Notes: generated from the sequence alone by a model not told the origin. Positions 30,376-39,704 are shown, numbered from the stretch's first letter. The stretch: 64,000 nucleotides of DNA from a virus (IMGVR_UViG_3300002835_000103:1-64000); one strand, 5' to 3'. Numbers and translations are program-made.

Positions 30376-31509
30376 TTAATAGCTAATAGCCAAAGTGAAC
30401 GTACCAACTGCATCAATCTTTGACCAATTAGTTGATGAACCAATCTGTGTTGGGCTTGATCTATTTGTGGTATCACCTAACCCCAATCGACCGGATCCAT
30501 TTCCACCCCAAGCCCACATGGTACCATCTGTTTTAATGGCCACGCTGTGACTTCTACCGGCATCAATACTTGACCAATTGGTTAAAGCACCAACTTGAAC
30601 TGGGCTTATATATTGAGTGGTACCACCTAAACCTAACATTCCTATATAATTGCGACCCCATCCCCACAAGGTGCCATTATTTTTCAGGGCCACGCTGTGA
30701 GCATATTTACCCCCAGCAACACTTAACCAATTGGTTAGACCCCCTACCTGTTTTGGGCTAGAATAATATGTATAATTATTTAATCCTAACTGACCAAAAG
30801 CATTCATCCCCCATGACCATAACGTACCATCTGTTTTGACGGCCATACTGGCCCTATACCCTCCAGCAATATTTAACCAAGTAGTTAATGAACCAATTTG
30901 TACTGGACTAGATCTATTTGAGGTATCGCCTAGCCCCAGTGAACCGTGTTGATTAACTCCCCATGCCCACATGGTACCATCTGTTTTAATGGCCATGGTA
31001 TGCTGACCACCTGCATTAATCTTTGACCAAGTAGTTAATGCACCAATTTGTACTGGACTAGATATACTTGTAGTATTGCCTAACCCCAATCGACCGCTAT
31101 TATTATAACCCCATGACCACATGGTACCATCTGTTTTAATGGCTATGTTGTAGAAGAAACTTCCTTCAATTGTTGCCCAATTGGTTCCTGCGCCAATCTG
31201 TACTGGACTAGATCTATCTGTAAGATCCCCCAAACCTAACTGCCCCGTATCATTGTAACCCCATGACCATAAGGTACCATCTGTTTTGAGGGCCATGCCG
31301 TGATTATACCCGGCAGCAATATTCAACCAAGAGCCTAGCGAACCAATTTGTTTTGGACTTGAATAACTTGTAGTATTACCTAAACCTAGTCGACCGTCGC
31401 TTCCACTACCCCACGACCATAGATAAGATGTTGGTTCGGGAGGTGGAGGTGGAGTATACACCATGTCGAAACTACCTTTTGTGGTTATACCCGAAAAAAT
31501 TAATGGCAT
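30376..31509 (-). CDS. RCC1-type seven-bladed propeller adhesin
   Basis: 377 residues: tag MPLIFSGITTKGSFDMV, linker PPPPPEPT, seven repeats. One blade reads KNNGTLWGWG with GMLGLGGTTQYIS, a diverged tip. The leader is poly-A-rich with no ribosome-binding motif. Confidence 0.85.
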   Translation of the reverse strand: MPLIFSGITTKGSFDMVYTPPPPPEPTSYLWSWGSGSDGRLGLGNTTSYSSPKQIGSLGSWLNIAAGYNHGMALKTDGTLWSWGYNDTGQLGLGDLTDRSSPVQIGAGTNWATIEGSFFYNIAIKTDGTMWSWGYNNSGRLGLGNTTSISSPVQIGALTTWSKINAGGQHTMAIKTDGTMWAWGVNQHGSLGLGDTSNRSSPVQIGSLTTWLNIAGGYRASMAVKTDGTLWSWGMNAFGQLGLNNYTYYSSPKQVGGLTNWLSVAGGKYAHSVALKNNGTLWGWGRNYIGMLGLGGTTQYISPVQVGALTNWSSIDAGRSHSVAIKTDGTMWAWGGNGSGRLGLGDTTNRSSPTQIGSSTNWSKIDAVGTFTLAISY

Positions 31510-31527
31510 TTTTTTTTATTCTTTTTA

Positions 31528-32634
31528 TTAATTACTGATGGCATGGCTAAAATAACTACCTGCAGCAACACTTAACCATTTTGTTAATGCGCCAATCTGT
31601 ACTGGACTAGATCTATTGGTAGTAGTGCTGTCGCCTACTTGACCATTTCCGTTACCGCCATGTCCCCATAATGTGCCATCTGTTTTAATAGCCAATACAT
31701 GTCGAGGACCTGCAGTAACATTTGACCAAGTTGTTAAAGCGCCAATTTGTACTGGATTAGATCTGTCTGTAGCATCACCTAAACCCAATTGTCCTTCATC
31801 ATTGTTACCCCATGACCACATGGTACCATCTGTTTTGATTGCAACACTGCCAGCAGAATGAACAGCAACCTTTGACCAAGTAGTTAAGGCACCGATCTGT
31901 GTTGGGTTAACTGCGTTAGAGGTATTACCTAATCCCAATCTGTTATTTTGACCGCTACCCCATGTCCACAAGGTACCATTTGTTTTAACTGCCACGGCGT
32001 GATACCACGAAATTGCAAATGTTGACCAATTGGTATCTGTACCAACTTGTACTGGACTAGAACCGGCTCTACCTTGCGTTGCTTCGCCTCCACCAGAGCC
32101 TATCGACCACAACGTACCATCAGTTTTGCCGGCAAGGGTAAAGTACCTACCTGCAGAAACATTCAACCAAGTTGTTAGTGCACCTACTTGTTTTGGACTT
32201 GAATATGGTGAAGTATTACCTACACCTAATTGCCCGTAGCTATTACCACCCCATGCCCACATGGTACCATCCGTTTTAACTGCCATGGTGTGATTTCTAC
32301 CTCCAGAAACTCGTGACCAAGTTGTTAGTGCACCTACTTGTTTGGGACTTGAATAGTTTGTAGTATTACCTACACCCAATTGACCAACATTGTTTATACC
32401 CCAAGACCATAGACTACCATCGGCTTTGATAGCCATGCCATGATAACCTCCTGCGGCAACACTTAACCAAGTAGTTAAAGCACCAATTTGTACTGGACTA
32501 GATCTATTTGTGGTATCGCCTAACCCCAATCGACCAGAGCTATTACCGCCCCATGACCATAAGTAAAATTCTGGTGGTGGTGGAGGAGGCTGAATATTGA
32601 CTCCGCCTAATATAGTTATTCCGATTAGATCCAT
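31528..32634 (-). CDS. RCC1-type propeller adhesin with a degenerate blade
   Basis: 368 residues: tag MDLIGITILGGVNIQ, linker PPPPPP, seven repeats. Blade 4 is degenerate (WSIGSGGGEATQGRAGSS), lacking the QLGLGN core, and the last blade has WGHGGNGNGQVGDST. It is the shortest of the RCC1 set. Leader ATAATAAGAAAACAAA. Confidence 0.85.
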   Translation of the reverse strand: MDLIGITILGGVNIQPPPPPPEFYLWSWGGNSSGRLGLGDTTNRSSPVQIGALTTWLSVAAGGYHGMAIKADGSLWSWGINNVGQLGVGNTTNYSSPKQVGALTTWSRVSGGRNHTMAVKTDGTMWAWGGNSYGQLGVGNTSPYSSPKQVGALTTWLNVSAGRYFTLAGKTDGTLWSIGSGGGEATQGRAGSSPVQVGTDTNWSTFAISWYHAVAVKTNGTLWTWGSGQNNRLGLGNTSNAVNPTQIGALTTWSKVAVHSAGSVAIKTDGTMWSWGNNDEGQLGLGDATDRSNPVQIGALTTWSNVTAGPRHVLAIKTDGTLWGHGGNGNGQVGDSTTTNRSSPVQIGALTKWLSVAAGSYFSHAISN

Positions 32635-32663
32635 TTTGTTTTCTTATTATCTTTTACAATTTA

Positions 32664-33542
32664 TTAAAATGTTATTGAACCAGAACTGGTCCATTTATAT
32701 ATTCTATATCCGCCGGATACTATTACGTTGGGAGATCCTGTTGTATTTGATGCGGCCGGATTAATATCTTCGTAACGAAGTATAACTATACCGGAACCAC
32801 CAGCTCCGGAACCGCTACCGTTGCCTACTTGATTACCGCCGCCGCCACCGCCGGTATTTACATTGCCGGCAGCATTACCGGCACCGCCGCCGTATCCTAT
32901 ACTAGCTGTGATATCGGATCCGCCACCAACGCCACCGGATCCGCCTCCGGCATATCCAACACTTGTACCGGATATAGAGGAGTTTATACCTGCTCCACCA
33001 AAACCGCCGGCGGTGGTGGTGGCTGCTGCTCCAACTGCGCCAGCGCCACCACCACCGCCACCGCCACCAGTTTCTTGGCCACCACCAGCTCCGCCATTAT
33101 AGCCTTGTCTTGGTGGTCCAGCAGTTCCAGAACCGCCGCCACTTGCTAGTCTACCACCTTGACCACCACCCGATCCACCGTTATTTATAGAACCTATGCT
33201 GCCGCCGGCGGCATTACCTGCACCACCGCCGATTGCTGTTGCAGTTCCGCTTATTGATGAATTTGCCCCAACACCGCCATTTAGTCCGTTGTTATTTCCT
33301 GTAGCAGTGCCGCCGGCACCTACTGTAATAGTAAGTGTAGAGCTACTAACTAACAAGGCTGTTCCTGTTAATAATCCGCCGGCGCCACCACCGCCACCAC
33401 CGCCCCGCTGGTTATCAGCTGATCCACCACCTGCACCGCCCGCGACTACAAGGTATTCTATAGTAGGAGTCACCGGCGGTGTTGGAATATGCACCGCAGT
33501 CAATGCTCCGTTTATTCTTACGCCTGAAATTGTTAGTGCCAT
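32664..33542 (-). CDS. Glycine-rich adhesin sharing its tag with an RCC1 gene
   Basis: 292 residues. The tag MALTISGVRINGALTAVHIP is nearly the same as that of the RCC1 gene at 33559 (MALTISGFTITGNLNAVHIP), yet the distal domain is glycine-rich (VVAGGAGGGSADN, many GGGG runs). The C-terminus NVIVSGGYRIYKWTSSGSIT is shared with the glycine-rich genes at 48467 and 50188. It lies inside the RCC1 array. Confidence 0.75.
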   Translation of the reverse strand: MALTISGVRINGALTAVHIPTPPVTPTIEYLVVAGGAGGGSADNQRGGGGGGGAGGLLTGTALLVSSSTLTITVGAGGTATGNNNGLNGGVGANSSISGTATAIGGGAGNAAGGSIGSINNGGSGGGQGGRLASGGGSGTAGPPRQGYNGGAGGGQETGGGGGGGGAGAVGAAATTTAGGFGGAGINSSISGTSVGYAGGGSGGVGGGSDITASIGYGGGAGNAAGNVNTGGGGGGNQVGNGSGSGAGGSGIVILRYEDINPAASNTTGSPNVIVSGGYRIYKWTSSGSITF

Positions 33543-33558
33543 TTTGTTCTTTTAATTT

Positions 33559-34701
33559 TTAGCTACTGATGGCTAAAGACCATCGTTGACCTGCGGCAAC
33601 ACTTGACCAATTAGTCAATGAACCCACTTGAATCGGACTAACTACCGGTGTAGTAGTAGTGCCATCACCTACTTCACCATATGAATTCCTGCCCCAAGAC
33701 CACAAGGTACTGTTAGTTTTAATTGCCAAATTATGATATCTACCCGCGGAAATCTTTAACCAATTGGTTAACGCGCCAATTTGGGTTGGACTAGATCTAC
33801 GTTCTTGATCACCTAATCCCAATCTACCGGCGCCAGTGTTACTATTATCACCCCATGACCACATGGTGCCATCTGTTTTAATGGCCACGCAGTGACTACT
33901 ACCTCCAGCAATACTTGCCCAAGTAGTACCTGCACCAACTTGTTTTGGACTAGAATAATCTGTAGTATTGCCTAGTCCCAACATGCCATAAGCATTTCTA
34001 CCCCAAGTCCATATGGTACCATCTGTTTTAACTGCAATACCGTGATAAGAACCCCCAGAAACTCTTAACCAATTGGTTAATGCGCCAATTTGTACTGGGC
34101 TAGATACATTTGTAACATTACCTAAGCCTAGTGCACCAAAAGTATCATTTCTACCCCAAGACCATATGGTACCATCTGTTTTAATTGCAGCGGTCCAACT
34201 TCCCGAACCTGCAGAAACACTTGCCCAAGTGGTGCCTGCACCAATTTGTACTGGACTAGATACACTTGTGGTATTGCCTAAACCCAATTGACCATAATTA
34301 TTTTTACCCCATGACCACAAGGTGCCATCTGTTTTAACGGCCATGCTGTGATACCTACCTGCACTAACATTTAACCAAGTAGTTAATGCACCAACCTGTA
34401 CTGGACTAGATGTATTTGTAGTATTGCCAAGGCCTAATTGACCATCGCCATTGAGACCCCATGCCCACATGGTACCATCTGTTTTAGTCGATAAACTGTG
34501 ATAGCCCGCCGCAATATTTAACCAAGTAGTTAATGCGCCGACTTGTGTTGGACTAGCTACATTTGTAGTATTGCCTAACCCTAATTGACCGGCATTGTTT
34601 CTGCCAAAACTCCATAGGTAATATATTGGTGGAGGAGGAGGTGGAATATGCACCGCATTAAGATTACCGGTTATAGTAAAACCGGAGATGGTCAGGGCCA
34701 T
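33559..34701 (-). CDS. RCC1-type seven-bladed propeller adhesin
   Basis: 380 residues: tag MALTISGFTITGNLNAVH, linker IPPPPPP, seven repeats. One blade is extended (GDNSNTGAGRLGLGDQERR), and the final blade has a DGTTTTPVVSPI loop. This is the first gene of the main array. Unlike the others it has a fair ribosome-binding site (AGAGGTG, 5 bases before the ATG). Confidence 0.85.
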   Translation of the reverse strand: MALTISGFTITGNLNAVHIPPPPPPIYYLWSFGRNNAGQLGLGNTTNVASPTQVGALTTWLNIAAGYHSLSTKTDGTMWAWGLNGDGQLGLGNTTNTSSPVQVGALTTWLNVSAGRYHSMAVKTDGTLWSWGKNNYGQLGLGNTTSVSSPVQIGAGTTWASVSAGSGSWTAAIKTDGTIWSWGRNDTFGALGLGNVTNVSSPVQIGALTNWLRVSGGSYHGIAVKTDGTIWTWGRNAYGMLGLGNTTDYSSPKQVGAGTTWASIAGGSSHCVAIKTDGTMWSWGDNSNTGAGRLGLGDQERRSSPTQIGALTNWLKISAGRYHNLAIKTNSTLWSWGRNSYGEVGDGTTTTPVVSPIQVGSLTNWSSVAAGQRWSLAISS

Positions 34702-34721
34702 ATTACACCTCTTCTTTTAAA

Positions 34722-35108
34722 TTAAACTAACGCGTCTAATTCGTCGTGTGTTGTTGCGGCGGTAACTGCTGCAACTTTAGAGTCTGCTGTAGCTTGTGCT
34801 GCAGCAATTGCTTCTGCGGTATGAGTTCCAGGTGTCATCTCATTTTGCATATTCATGCGAGCAACCGCAAAATTAGCATTAGAAATCATGCTGTTTTTAC
34901 GATCTTCAACTGTGATATCTACTGCATCCCAGATGATTTGAACTGGATCTACGTTTAGATCATAGCGGTGAGCCGCAAACTGTTGACGATGTGCAACTAG
35001 TTCAGCACGAACTTCTACTGCATTTCTCCAGCCTTCTTGGCCTTCGGGTGGTGCAGAGTCCCAAACTTGTTTAACTTCGCCGTCTAATACTTGTACAAAT
35101 AATGCCAT
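34722..35108 (-). CDS. Fibre accessory or assembly-like protein
   Basis: 128 residues. FVQVLDGEVKQVWDSAPPEG and then GWRNAVEV resemble the short N-terminal domain of phage fibre accessory proteins, followed by a helical stretch (DRKNSMISNANFAVARMNMQ) and an Ala-rich C-terminus ending in HDELDALV. It is the first gene of the array after a perfect late box. AGGAG lies 7 bases before the ATG. Confidence 0.55.
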   Translation of the reverse strand: MALFVQVLDGEVKQVWDSAPPEGQEGWRNAVEVRAELVAHRQQFAAHRYDLNVDPVQIIWDAVDITVEDRKNSMISNANFAVARMNMQNEMTPGTHTAEAIAAAQATADSKVAAVTAATTHDELDALV

Positions 35109-35142
35109 TTTTAATCTCCTAATGTTAAATGGGTGTCTGTTA

Positions 35143-35150
35143 TATTTATA
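35143..35150 (-). promoter_or_regulatory. T4-like late promoter box
   Basis: TATAAATA on the minus strand, 35 bases before the ATG at 35108 and heading the RCC1 array. Confidence 0.75.
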
Positions 35151-35175
35151 ATATAAGATATTCCAAATTTTCGGT

Positions 35176-35802
35176 TTAACCCGGTTGTAGGAATATAAGG
35201 TGTGTCAATCTACTGTTGTTAACGTCTGTTCCAAAATGTTGGCCCATATGGTGCCATAACCAGGGCCTGAACAGCACTGCCCGATTAAACTTAATGTCTA
35301 CATTCAATTCGGTTTTCCATAAATCAGTATTTATACCCTCAGTTTCAAAGAAATTTCGCATATCTTCAAATGTTTTTACTCCAATTGCGTCACTTTCGGT
35401 GTAATCTTTAGGGGCAATAGTCATACCGGTTCTTTTATGGGAAACAATTTTTGTCCCGGCATCTCTACCTTCATAATGCTCGGGCAGACTTAAATAAACT
35501 ACTCCTGCCCATGTTTGCCCGGGGGTTGGATCAAAATGCACAATTTGTTTTGCAATGTCTTTTTCTCTAGTATGTCTGAAATATCCGTTGGCTGAAGGCT
35601 TTGCAGGCTTTACGGTTTCGCCAGTTGCTTTACATAACATTTTTGTAATGGTTGTATCCCAATACGATCTCGTGGTGTTTAGCCCTGGATAGTTGGGTGT
35701 CAGGCCTTCTGGCTCATACTCCGCGTTCAATGCCATATCCCGCATCATATAAGGATCGGAATAAAAATCATCTATAACTATTACTTTTTTATCAAATTCC
35801 AT
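35176..35802 (-). CDS. Cupin or 2-oxoglutarate-oxygenase-like protein
   Basis: 208 residues from MEFDKKVIVIDDFYSDPYMM; the ATG at 35802 overlaps the upstream stop by 11 bases. The end (VLFRPWLWHHMGQHFG, then SRLTHLIFLQPG) with an earlier HFDPTPGQTWAGVVYLS fits the double-stranded beta-helix of Fe(II)/2-oxoglutarate oxygenases or the related DUF6445 family. A HxD-like pair is plausible (HFDP) with a distal His (HH) and Arg. Probably hydroxylates a protein or small molecule; the target is unknown. Confidence 0.6.
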   Translation of the reverse strand: MEFDKKVIVIDDFYSDPYMMRDMALNAEYEPEGLTPNYPGLNTTRSYWDTTITKMLCKATGETVKPAKPSANGYFRHTREKDIAKQIVHFDPTPGQTWAGVVYLSLPEHYEGRDAGTKIVSHKRTGMTIAPKDYTESDAIGVKTFEDMRNFFETEGINTDLWKTELNVDIKFNRAVLFRPWLWHHMGQHFGTDVNNSRLTHLIFLQPG

Positions 35803-36574
35803 TTTTAATATCAAACTGTGAAAAATATTTACATAAACTCTCACCAAGTACTTCTTGTGCAGAATCACTGGTCTTTTCTAATTTACCTCTGATTGTATGC
35901 AGATCTTTCAATCCCCATGCAGTATCTTTGGCTTCACCGCAAGTATTTGTGATACTATCGAACTTGTGGTCATATCTATTTATTTCCAAGAAATCGTATA
36001 TCTTATTAATTGTGTCTTGAGGTGTTTGTACTAGATCATCATACTGCACAAAATATAAATTTTCTTTATAATTTTTCATGCCTATCTGTAAACTTTCCCA
36101 CGGATCTCTAATATAGGATTCCCACAGTTCCATTGCTCTTGTGTTTGTATTTATCGGCTTGCGCTTTTTTTTCAATGCTGCATCAATAAAATTGTTTGGA
36201 TCTTTATTAAGTAGCTTGATGAAACTTGTGACAACTTCCGCAACCGGTCTGTTGGTACAAATGACCTTGGGGTTTTCAGAAATGTGTAGCTTTGCTGGCA
36301 TAACATTCCTTGCCCAAGCTCTGTGCTTGTCTATAATATGAGGCTTCTTTATGCTCTCATAATATGCTTTGGGTAACGCAGTGTATATGGATGCAGATTG
36401 ATTTTCAACATCAAAGGTATATTGCTGAGTAACTCTATTGAGTGCCTCATTTTGCAGGCATAACAAATCCAATAAAGGACTTGTGGGGGAAACATATACC
36501 TCTGGATTTTGATTTAAAATTGATCCAAGCAATGTTGAACCTGATCTAGGTAAGCCGCTTAAAAAGTATATCAT
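35792..36574 (-). CDS. Sulfotransferase
   Basis: 260 residues. The 5'-phosphosulfate loop FLSGLPRSGSTLLGS (4-18) and the 3'-phosphate element VICTNRPVAEVVTSF match PAPS-dependent sulfotransferases. It would move sulfate from PAPS to a hydroxyl or amine of an unknown acceptor. It overlaps the larger sulfotransferase-glycosyltransferase gene by 4 bases and the oxygenase-like gene by 11, forming one unit. Confidence 0.8.
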   Translation of the reverse strand: MIYFLSGLPRSGSTLLGSILNQNPEVYVSPTSPLLDLLCLQNEALNRVTQQYTFDVENQSASIYTALPKAYYESIKKPHIIDKHRAWARNVMPAKLHISENPKVICTNRPVAEVVTSFIKLLNKDPNNFIDAALKKKRKPINTNTRAMELWESYIRDPWESLQIGMKNYKENLYFVQYDDLVQTPQDTINKIYDFLEINRYDHKFDSITNTCGEAKDTAWGLKDLHTIRGKLEKTSDSAQEVLGESLCKYFSQFDIKNGI

Positions 36575-38328
36575 TGTATATTCATTCCCAAAAGTTTTTC
36601 TCTAACTTTCACAAAAGGTGCTTCCCAATCTCCGTATTTTTCTTGGCGCATCAAGGTAAAGCAATCATAATAGGGAGTACGATCTCCATCTAATGCATAT
36701 AAGAAGTATGGCATAATTGGAGTAACAACCCAGGTATCAACACCCATAGCACCAGCAAGGTGACTGACAGATGTGCATGAACTAATTACCAGATCACATT
36801 CGGCAACTGCTTTACGAGTATCTTCCCATGTATTTAATGGAACTTTTCTAACCCAGAATGGACATTCATCTTCGCCCTCATCTCTTTGCAAGCTAATAAA
36901 CTCTGCATTGATACCTCGAAGTGCCTCAAACATTAATTCTGATGGGAACTTCTTATGATGCTCATGCTCAAATTGTGGGTTGCCTTGCCATCTCAATCCA
37001 ATACGCATCTTTTTGCCTTTGATTGAGAATGGCTTTCTAATGTAAGGTGCGCCGGATATGTCGTCAAGTTCTAATCCCAACGGAACAGCTGCAGACATAC
37101 CTGCTACCCAGAAATCATGATATACTCCATAGATTGATTCGTGTTGCACAACTGCGGATACACCCTCAACATCTATAAACAAAGATGCCAACATACCAGT
37201 ACAACATACCATGACTTTACATCCTCGATCTGCAATAACTTTTGCATAACGAACTTGGTGTATTTGATCTCCCAATCCACCTTCAAGGTATAGCATTACG
37301 ATACCTTTTGTTTTTCCATCCCACATAGGCATAGGTGTATCTGGTCTACTGTTTCCAAACACACCAACAATCCGACCACGATCCATTAGGCTATAACCTT
37401 TTTGGATTTCACCTTGACGCAAATAATACCAACCTCTGTTATAAGCTGCTCTATGGTTAAGTGGTTCAGCTGCTTCTATTTTTTGAGAAAGTCTCCAACC
37501 TTCATCGAAGTCTCCTCGGGTACTTGCTTCGAGTTGAAAATCAAGATCGTGTTTTTCTTGTACTGTTCTTGGAGTTTTTAACCAGAACTCACCCTGACAG
37601 AATGTGGGATAATGATGCTTTAATAATTCTCTCGGGTCTTGATTATGCTGACGCTGTAGTACAGGTTTAATATCATGCATACCTGCATACCCGTGAATGT
37701 TCTCATCGTCTTCTGATACTGTAGAACCATCAATATTCCCAAAGTCATAATTAAAATCTGGTAGACCCAAGAACTCATGAATACGTTTTAGTTCTTTCTT
37801 GGGATCTTTAACTAAATCCTCATACTCAACAAACAGGAAATTTTCTGGGGCAAATTTATACCCTTCTTGCAATGAGATATAAGCTGCCTTCAAGTGATCC
37901 ATTAACTGACCTGAATAGATAAGTTGATCTAAGTCTGTGGGTTTTGCCACACGAACAAAAGATGCAGCACAATCGGGCACGGAACGAACCGTTGCAATAA
38001 CTTTAGGTCTTCTTTCAAGAACCGCAGACATGGCTGCCATAATTTGTGGAATAGGCCATCCGCGAGATTTATCTATAACAACGGGCTTGTCTACATCTGA
38101 GTAAAACGCATCAATAGTCCCTCGCATTGTTGCCGCCAATTTAGAACGATCCGCATCGTTCTCATTTAATAACCCAGCACTATGCCAAGTATTTGCCAAG
38201 CCATCTAAGGCATGGACCAACCCAGATGTTGTACTAACATGGGTCATTGGATTTTGATTTAAAATGGCTGCCAGAACTGTAGAACCAGAGCGGGGAATGC
38301 CTGCAAGAAAATGTAGTTGTTTATTCAT
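36571..38328 (-). CDS. Sulfotransferase-TPR-glycosyltransferase fusion
   Basis: 585 residues. Residues 1-245 are a PAPS sulfotransferase (FLAGIPRSGSTVLAA; KVIATVRSVPDCAASF). About 250-310 is TPR-like (AAYNRGWYYLRQGEIQKGYS). From 320 on is a GT9/heptosyltransferase-like domain (MLYLEGGLGDQIHQVRYA; LRWQGNPQFEHE; LVISSCTSVSHLAGAMG). One chain may thus transfer both a sugar and sulfate, or bind a common acceptor. It has its own sigma70 promoter (38361-38389) and an AGGTGA site. Confidence 0.8.
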   Translation of the reverse strand: MNKQLHFLAGIPRSGSTVLAAILNQNPMTHVSTTSGLVHALDGLANTWHSAGLLNENDADRSKLAATMRGTIDAFYSDVDKPVVIDKSRGWPIPQIMAAMSAVLERRPKVIATVRSVPDCAASFVRVAKPTDLDQLIYSGQLMDHLKAAYISLQEGYKFAPENFLFVEYEDLVKDPKKELKRIHEFLGLPDFNYDFGNIDGSTVSEDDENIHGYAGMHDIKPVLQRQHNQDPRELLKHHYPTFCQGEFWLKTPRTVQEKHDLDFQLEASTRGDFDEGWRLSQKIEAAEPLNHRAAYNRGWYYLRQGEIQKGYSLMDRGRIVGVFGNSRPDTPMPMWDGKTKGIVMLYLEGGLGDQIHQVRYAKVIADRGCKVMVCCTGMLASLFIDVEGVSAVVQHESIYGVYHDFWVAGMSAAVPLGLELDDISGAPYIRKPFSIKGKKMRIGLRWQGNPQFEHEHHKKFPSELMFEALRGINAEFISLQRDEGEDECPFWVRKVPLNTWEDTRKAVAECDLVISSCTSVSHLAGAMGVDTWVVTPIMPYFLYALDGDRTPYYDCFTLMRQEKYGDWEAPFVKVREKLLGMNIQ

Positions 38329-38360
38329 AAAATCACCTAATTATTGTGGTATATACTAAT

Positions 38361-38389
38361 ATTTTATCGGATTTAAGATATTTTGTCAA
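38361..38389 (-). promoter_or_regulatory. sigma70-type promoter of the sulfotransferase unit
   Basis: TTGACA (38384-38389), a 17-bp spacer and TAAAAT (38361-38366) on the minus strand. The -35 box overlaps the stop codon of the GT2 gene. It lies 33 bases upstream of the ATG at 38328. Confidence 0.75.
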
Positions 38390-39162
38390 TACTTATCCCA
38401 CCATTCTCTCCAATTTATAAATGGATCCTTTTCGGTATCGAATTGCATATGTAGTGCAAGACTTGGAATCGGTATAAGCAAAAAATATCCGCGTGTTTTA
38501 AACAACTGATTAATGGATTCATCTTCCATTGTTGGGGATACTTTACTTGTTCCCATTTTATAAAACAAATCCCATTCGTTTTTTATAATGCTAATGTGCG
38601 TCATAAAACAACTTGAAGTCAAGATGTTTGTTCTCCAATGTCTACCTGAAGATTGTACTACGTATGAGGGAATTTGTGTATTTACCGGAATGTAATGATA
38701 GGGATCATTGAATGGGAAAATACTAACAGGTTTATTTAATCTGGTGCTGGCATCTACCCAGGTGTTGACCATATCACGAATTGCGTTTATTTCATATAGG
38801 TAATCATCTTGAACAAAGTATACTAGGTCTTTACCAAATTGTTTGCCGTGTTCGTAACATCTAAGAATTGAGGGCATAATGCCTCTTGTTTCCAATTGCG
38901 TAATGTTATATGGTACATTGCATTTAGATGCAATACTTATTAGTTTATCGAATGAAGCCTCATCCGAATGATCGTCAAATACTTGCAGGGAAATATCAAC
39001 GTGCGGTAATAGATCAGATGCATAGTTAATCGATTCAACAAGACTTGTAACGCATCTGCGCATAATTTCAGCTTTGTCTGTACCGCAGTATCTTTGTTTT
39101 GTAGTATCTCTGCTTTTTACGGAATGTGTCTGCAATACTACTAATAGATTCAATTTATTCAT
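38386..39162 (-). CDS. GT2-like glycosyltransferase
   Basis: 258 residues. LLVVLQTHS, VFDDHSDE and the acidic LVYFVQDDYLYE (metal and sugar-nucleotide binding) follow the GT-A fold order. It should transfer a sugar from a nucleotide donor; the acceptor is unknown. It overlaps the methyltransferase gene by 4 bases (ATGA). Confidence 0.75.
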   Translation of the reverse strand: MNKLNLLVVLQTHSVKSRDTTKQRYCGTDKAEIMRRCVTSLVESINYASDLLPHVDISLQVFDDHSDEASFDKLISIASKCNVPYNITQLETRGIMPSILRCYEHGKQFGKDLVYFVQDDYLYEINAIRDMVNTWVDASTRLNKPVSIFPFNDPYHYIPVNTQIPSYVVQSSGRHWRTNILTSSCFMTHISIIKNEWDLFYKMGTSKVSPTMEDESINQLFKTRGYFLLIPIPSLALHMQFDTEKDPFINWREWWDKY

Positions 39163-39704
39163 TCTTTAATTACCTTCAATTTAATATTAACTTCCATGAT
39201 AATGTTATTGTGTTCTTGCACATATCTTTCAACTTCTTCTTCGGGTCTGCCGTTGAATATTTTATAATATCTTTGATCAGGAATATTTTCCACTTCTGCA
39301 AGCTCAAAGTCTACATTGTAATAATGCGCCAATCTAGAAGCAGATTCTCCTCGTTGTTTGCATAGATCATTGTATTTTTTACTAAAAAGCCCTAATCCTT
39401 CAGCAGTTATTGGTCTACGATGTGTTGGATCATTTGCAAAATATTCATGTCTATGATGTGGTACTACAATATCAATTATAGCATCATGCTTACAAACACG
39501 ATATAGTTCTTTGATTGCGTGAAAATACCCTTCGCCCATGTGCTCTAACACATGATGCGCAATTACTTCTTCTACGGAGTTATCTTCAAACGGCCATGTG
39601 TCGTTTTCGAGATCAAATTTAAAATCAGGATTACAATTATCATCGTAATCACAATTTAAAAATCCATCATATTGTTTATCACCTGCTCCAATATTTAATT
39701 TCAT
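39159..39704 (-). CDS. SAM-dependent methyltransferase
   Basis: 181 residues. LNIGAGDK (3-10) is the SAM loop, NCDYDD the acidic strand-2 end, and VIAHHVLEHMGEG the post-II motif of class I methyltransferases. The small size and neighbours suggest methylation of a sugar or small molecule rather than DNA. It is co-transcribed with the GT2 gene. Confidence 0.75.
   Translation of the reverse strand: MKLNIGAGDKQYDGFLNCDYDDNCNPDFKFDLENDTWPFEDNSVEEVIAHHVLEHMGEGYFHAIKELYRVCKHDAIIDIVVPHHRHEYFANDPTHRRPITAEGLGLFSKKYNDLCKQRGESASRLAHYYNVDFELAEVENIPDQRYYKIFNGRPEEEVERYVQEHNNIIMEVNIKLKVIKE

Larger units (their letters stand above)
24611..34701 (-). repeat. Array of tandem RCC1 repeats at DNA level
   Basis: Eight RCC1 genes and one glycine-rich gene stand head to tail. 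Each RCC1 gene has seven 150-base units whose most conserved words (for example ACTGGACTAGATCTAT and GGTACCATCTGTTTTAAT, plus strand) recur dozens of times in register. Spacing between identical segments is a multiple of 150 bases, so recombination would keep the frame. Confidence 0.8.

Noticed and set aside
32829-33555. Long Pro/Ala-rich reading frames on the plus strand opposite the glycine-rich genes (also at 48582-48782 and 22619-22996)
   Set aside because: GGN codons read in reverse give CCN; these are mirror images of glycine-rich genes, with no ribosome-binding site or promoter.
24611-34701. Regularly spaced repeats resembling a CRISPR array
   Set aside because: The 150-base units are translated RCC1 blades in one frame per gene; no short palindromic repeats or cas genes.
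35803-35868. Longer N-terminus for the oxygenase-like gene (start at 35868)
   Set aside because: It overlaps the sulfotransferase by 77 bases; MEFDKK at 35802 gives normal coupling.
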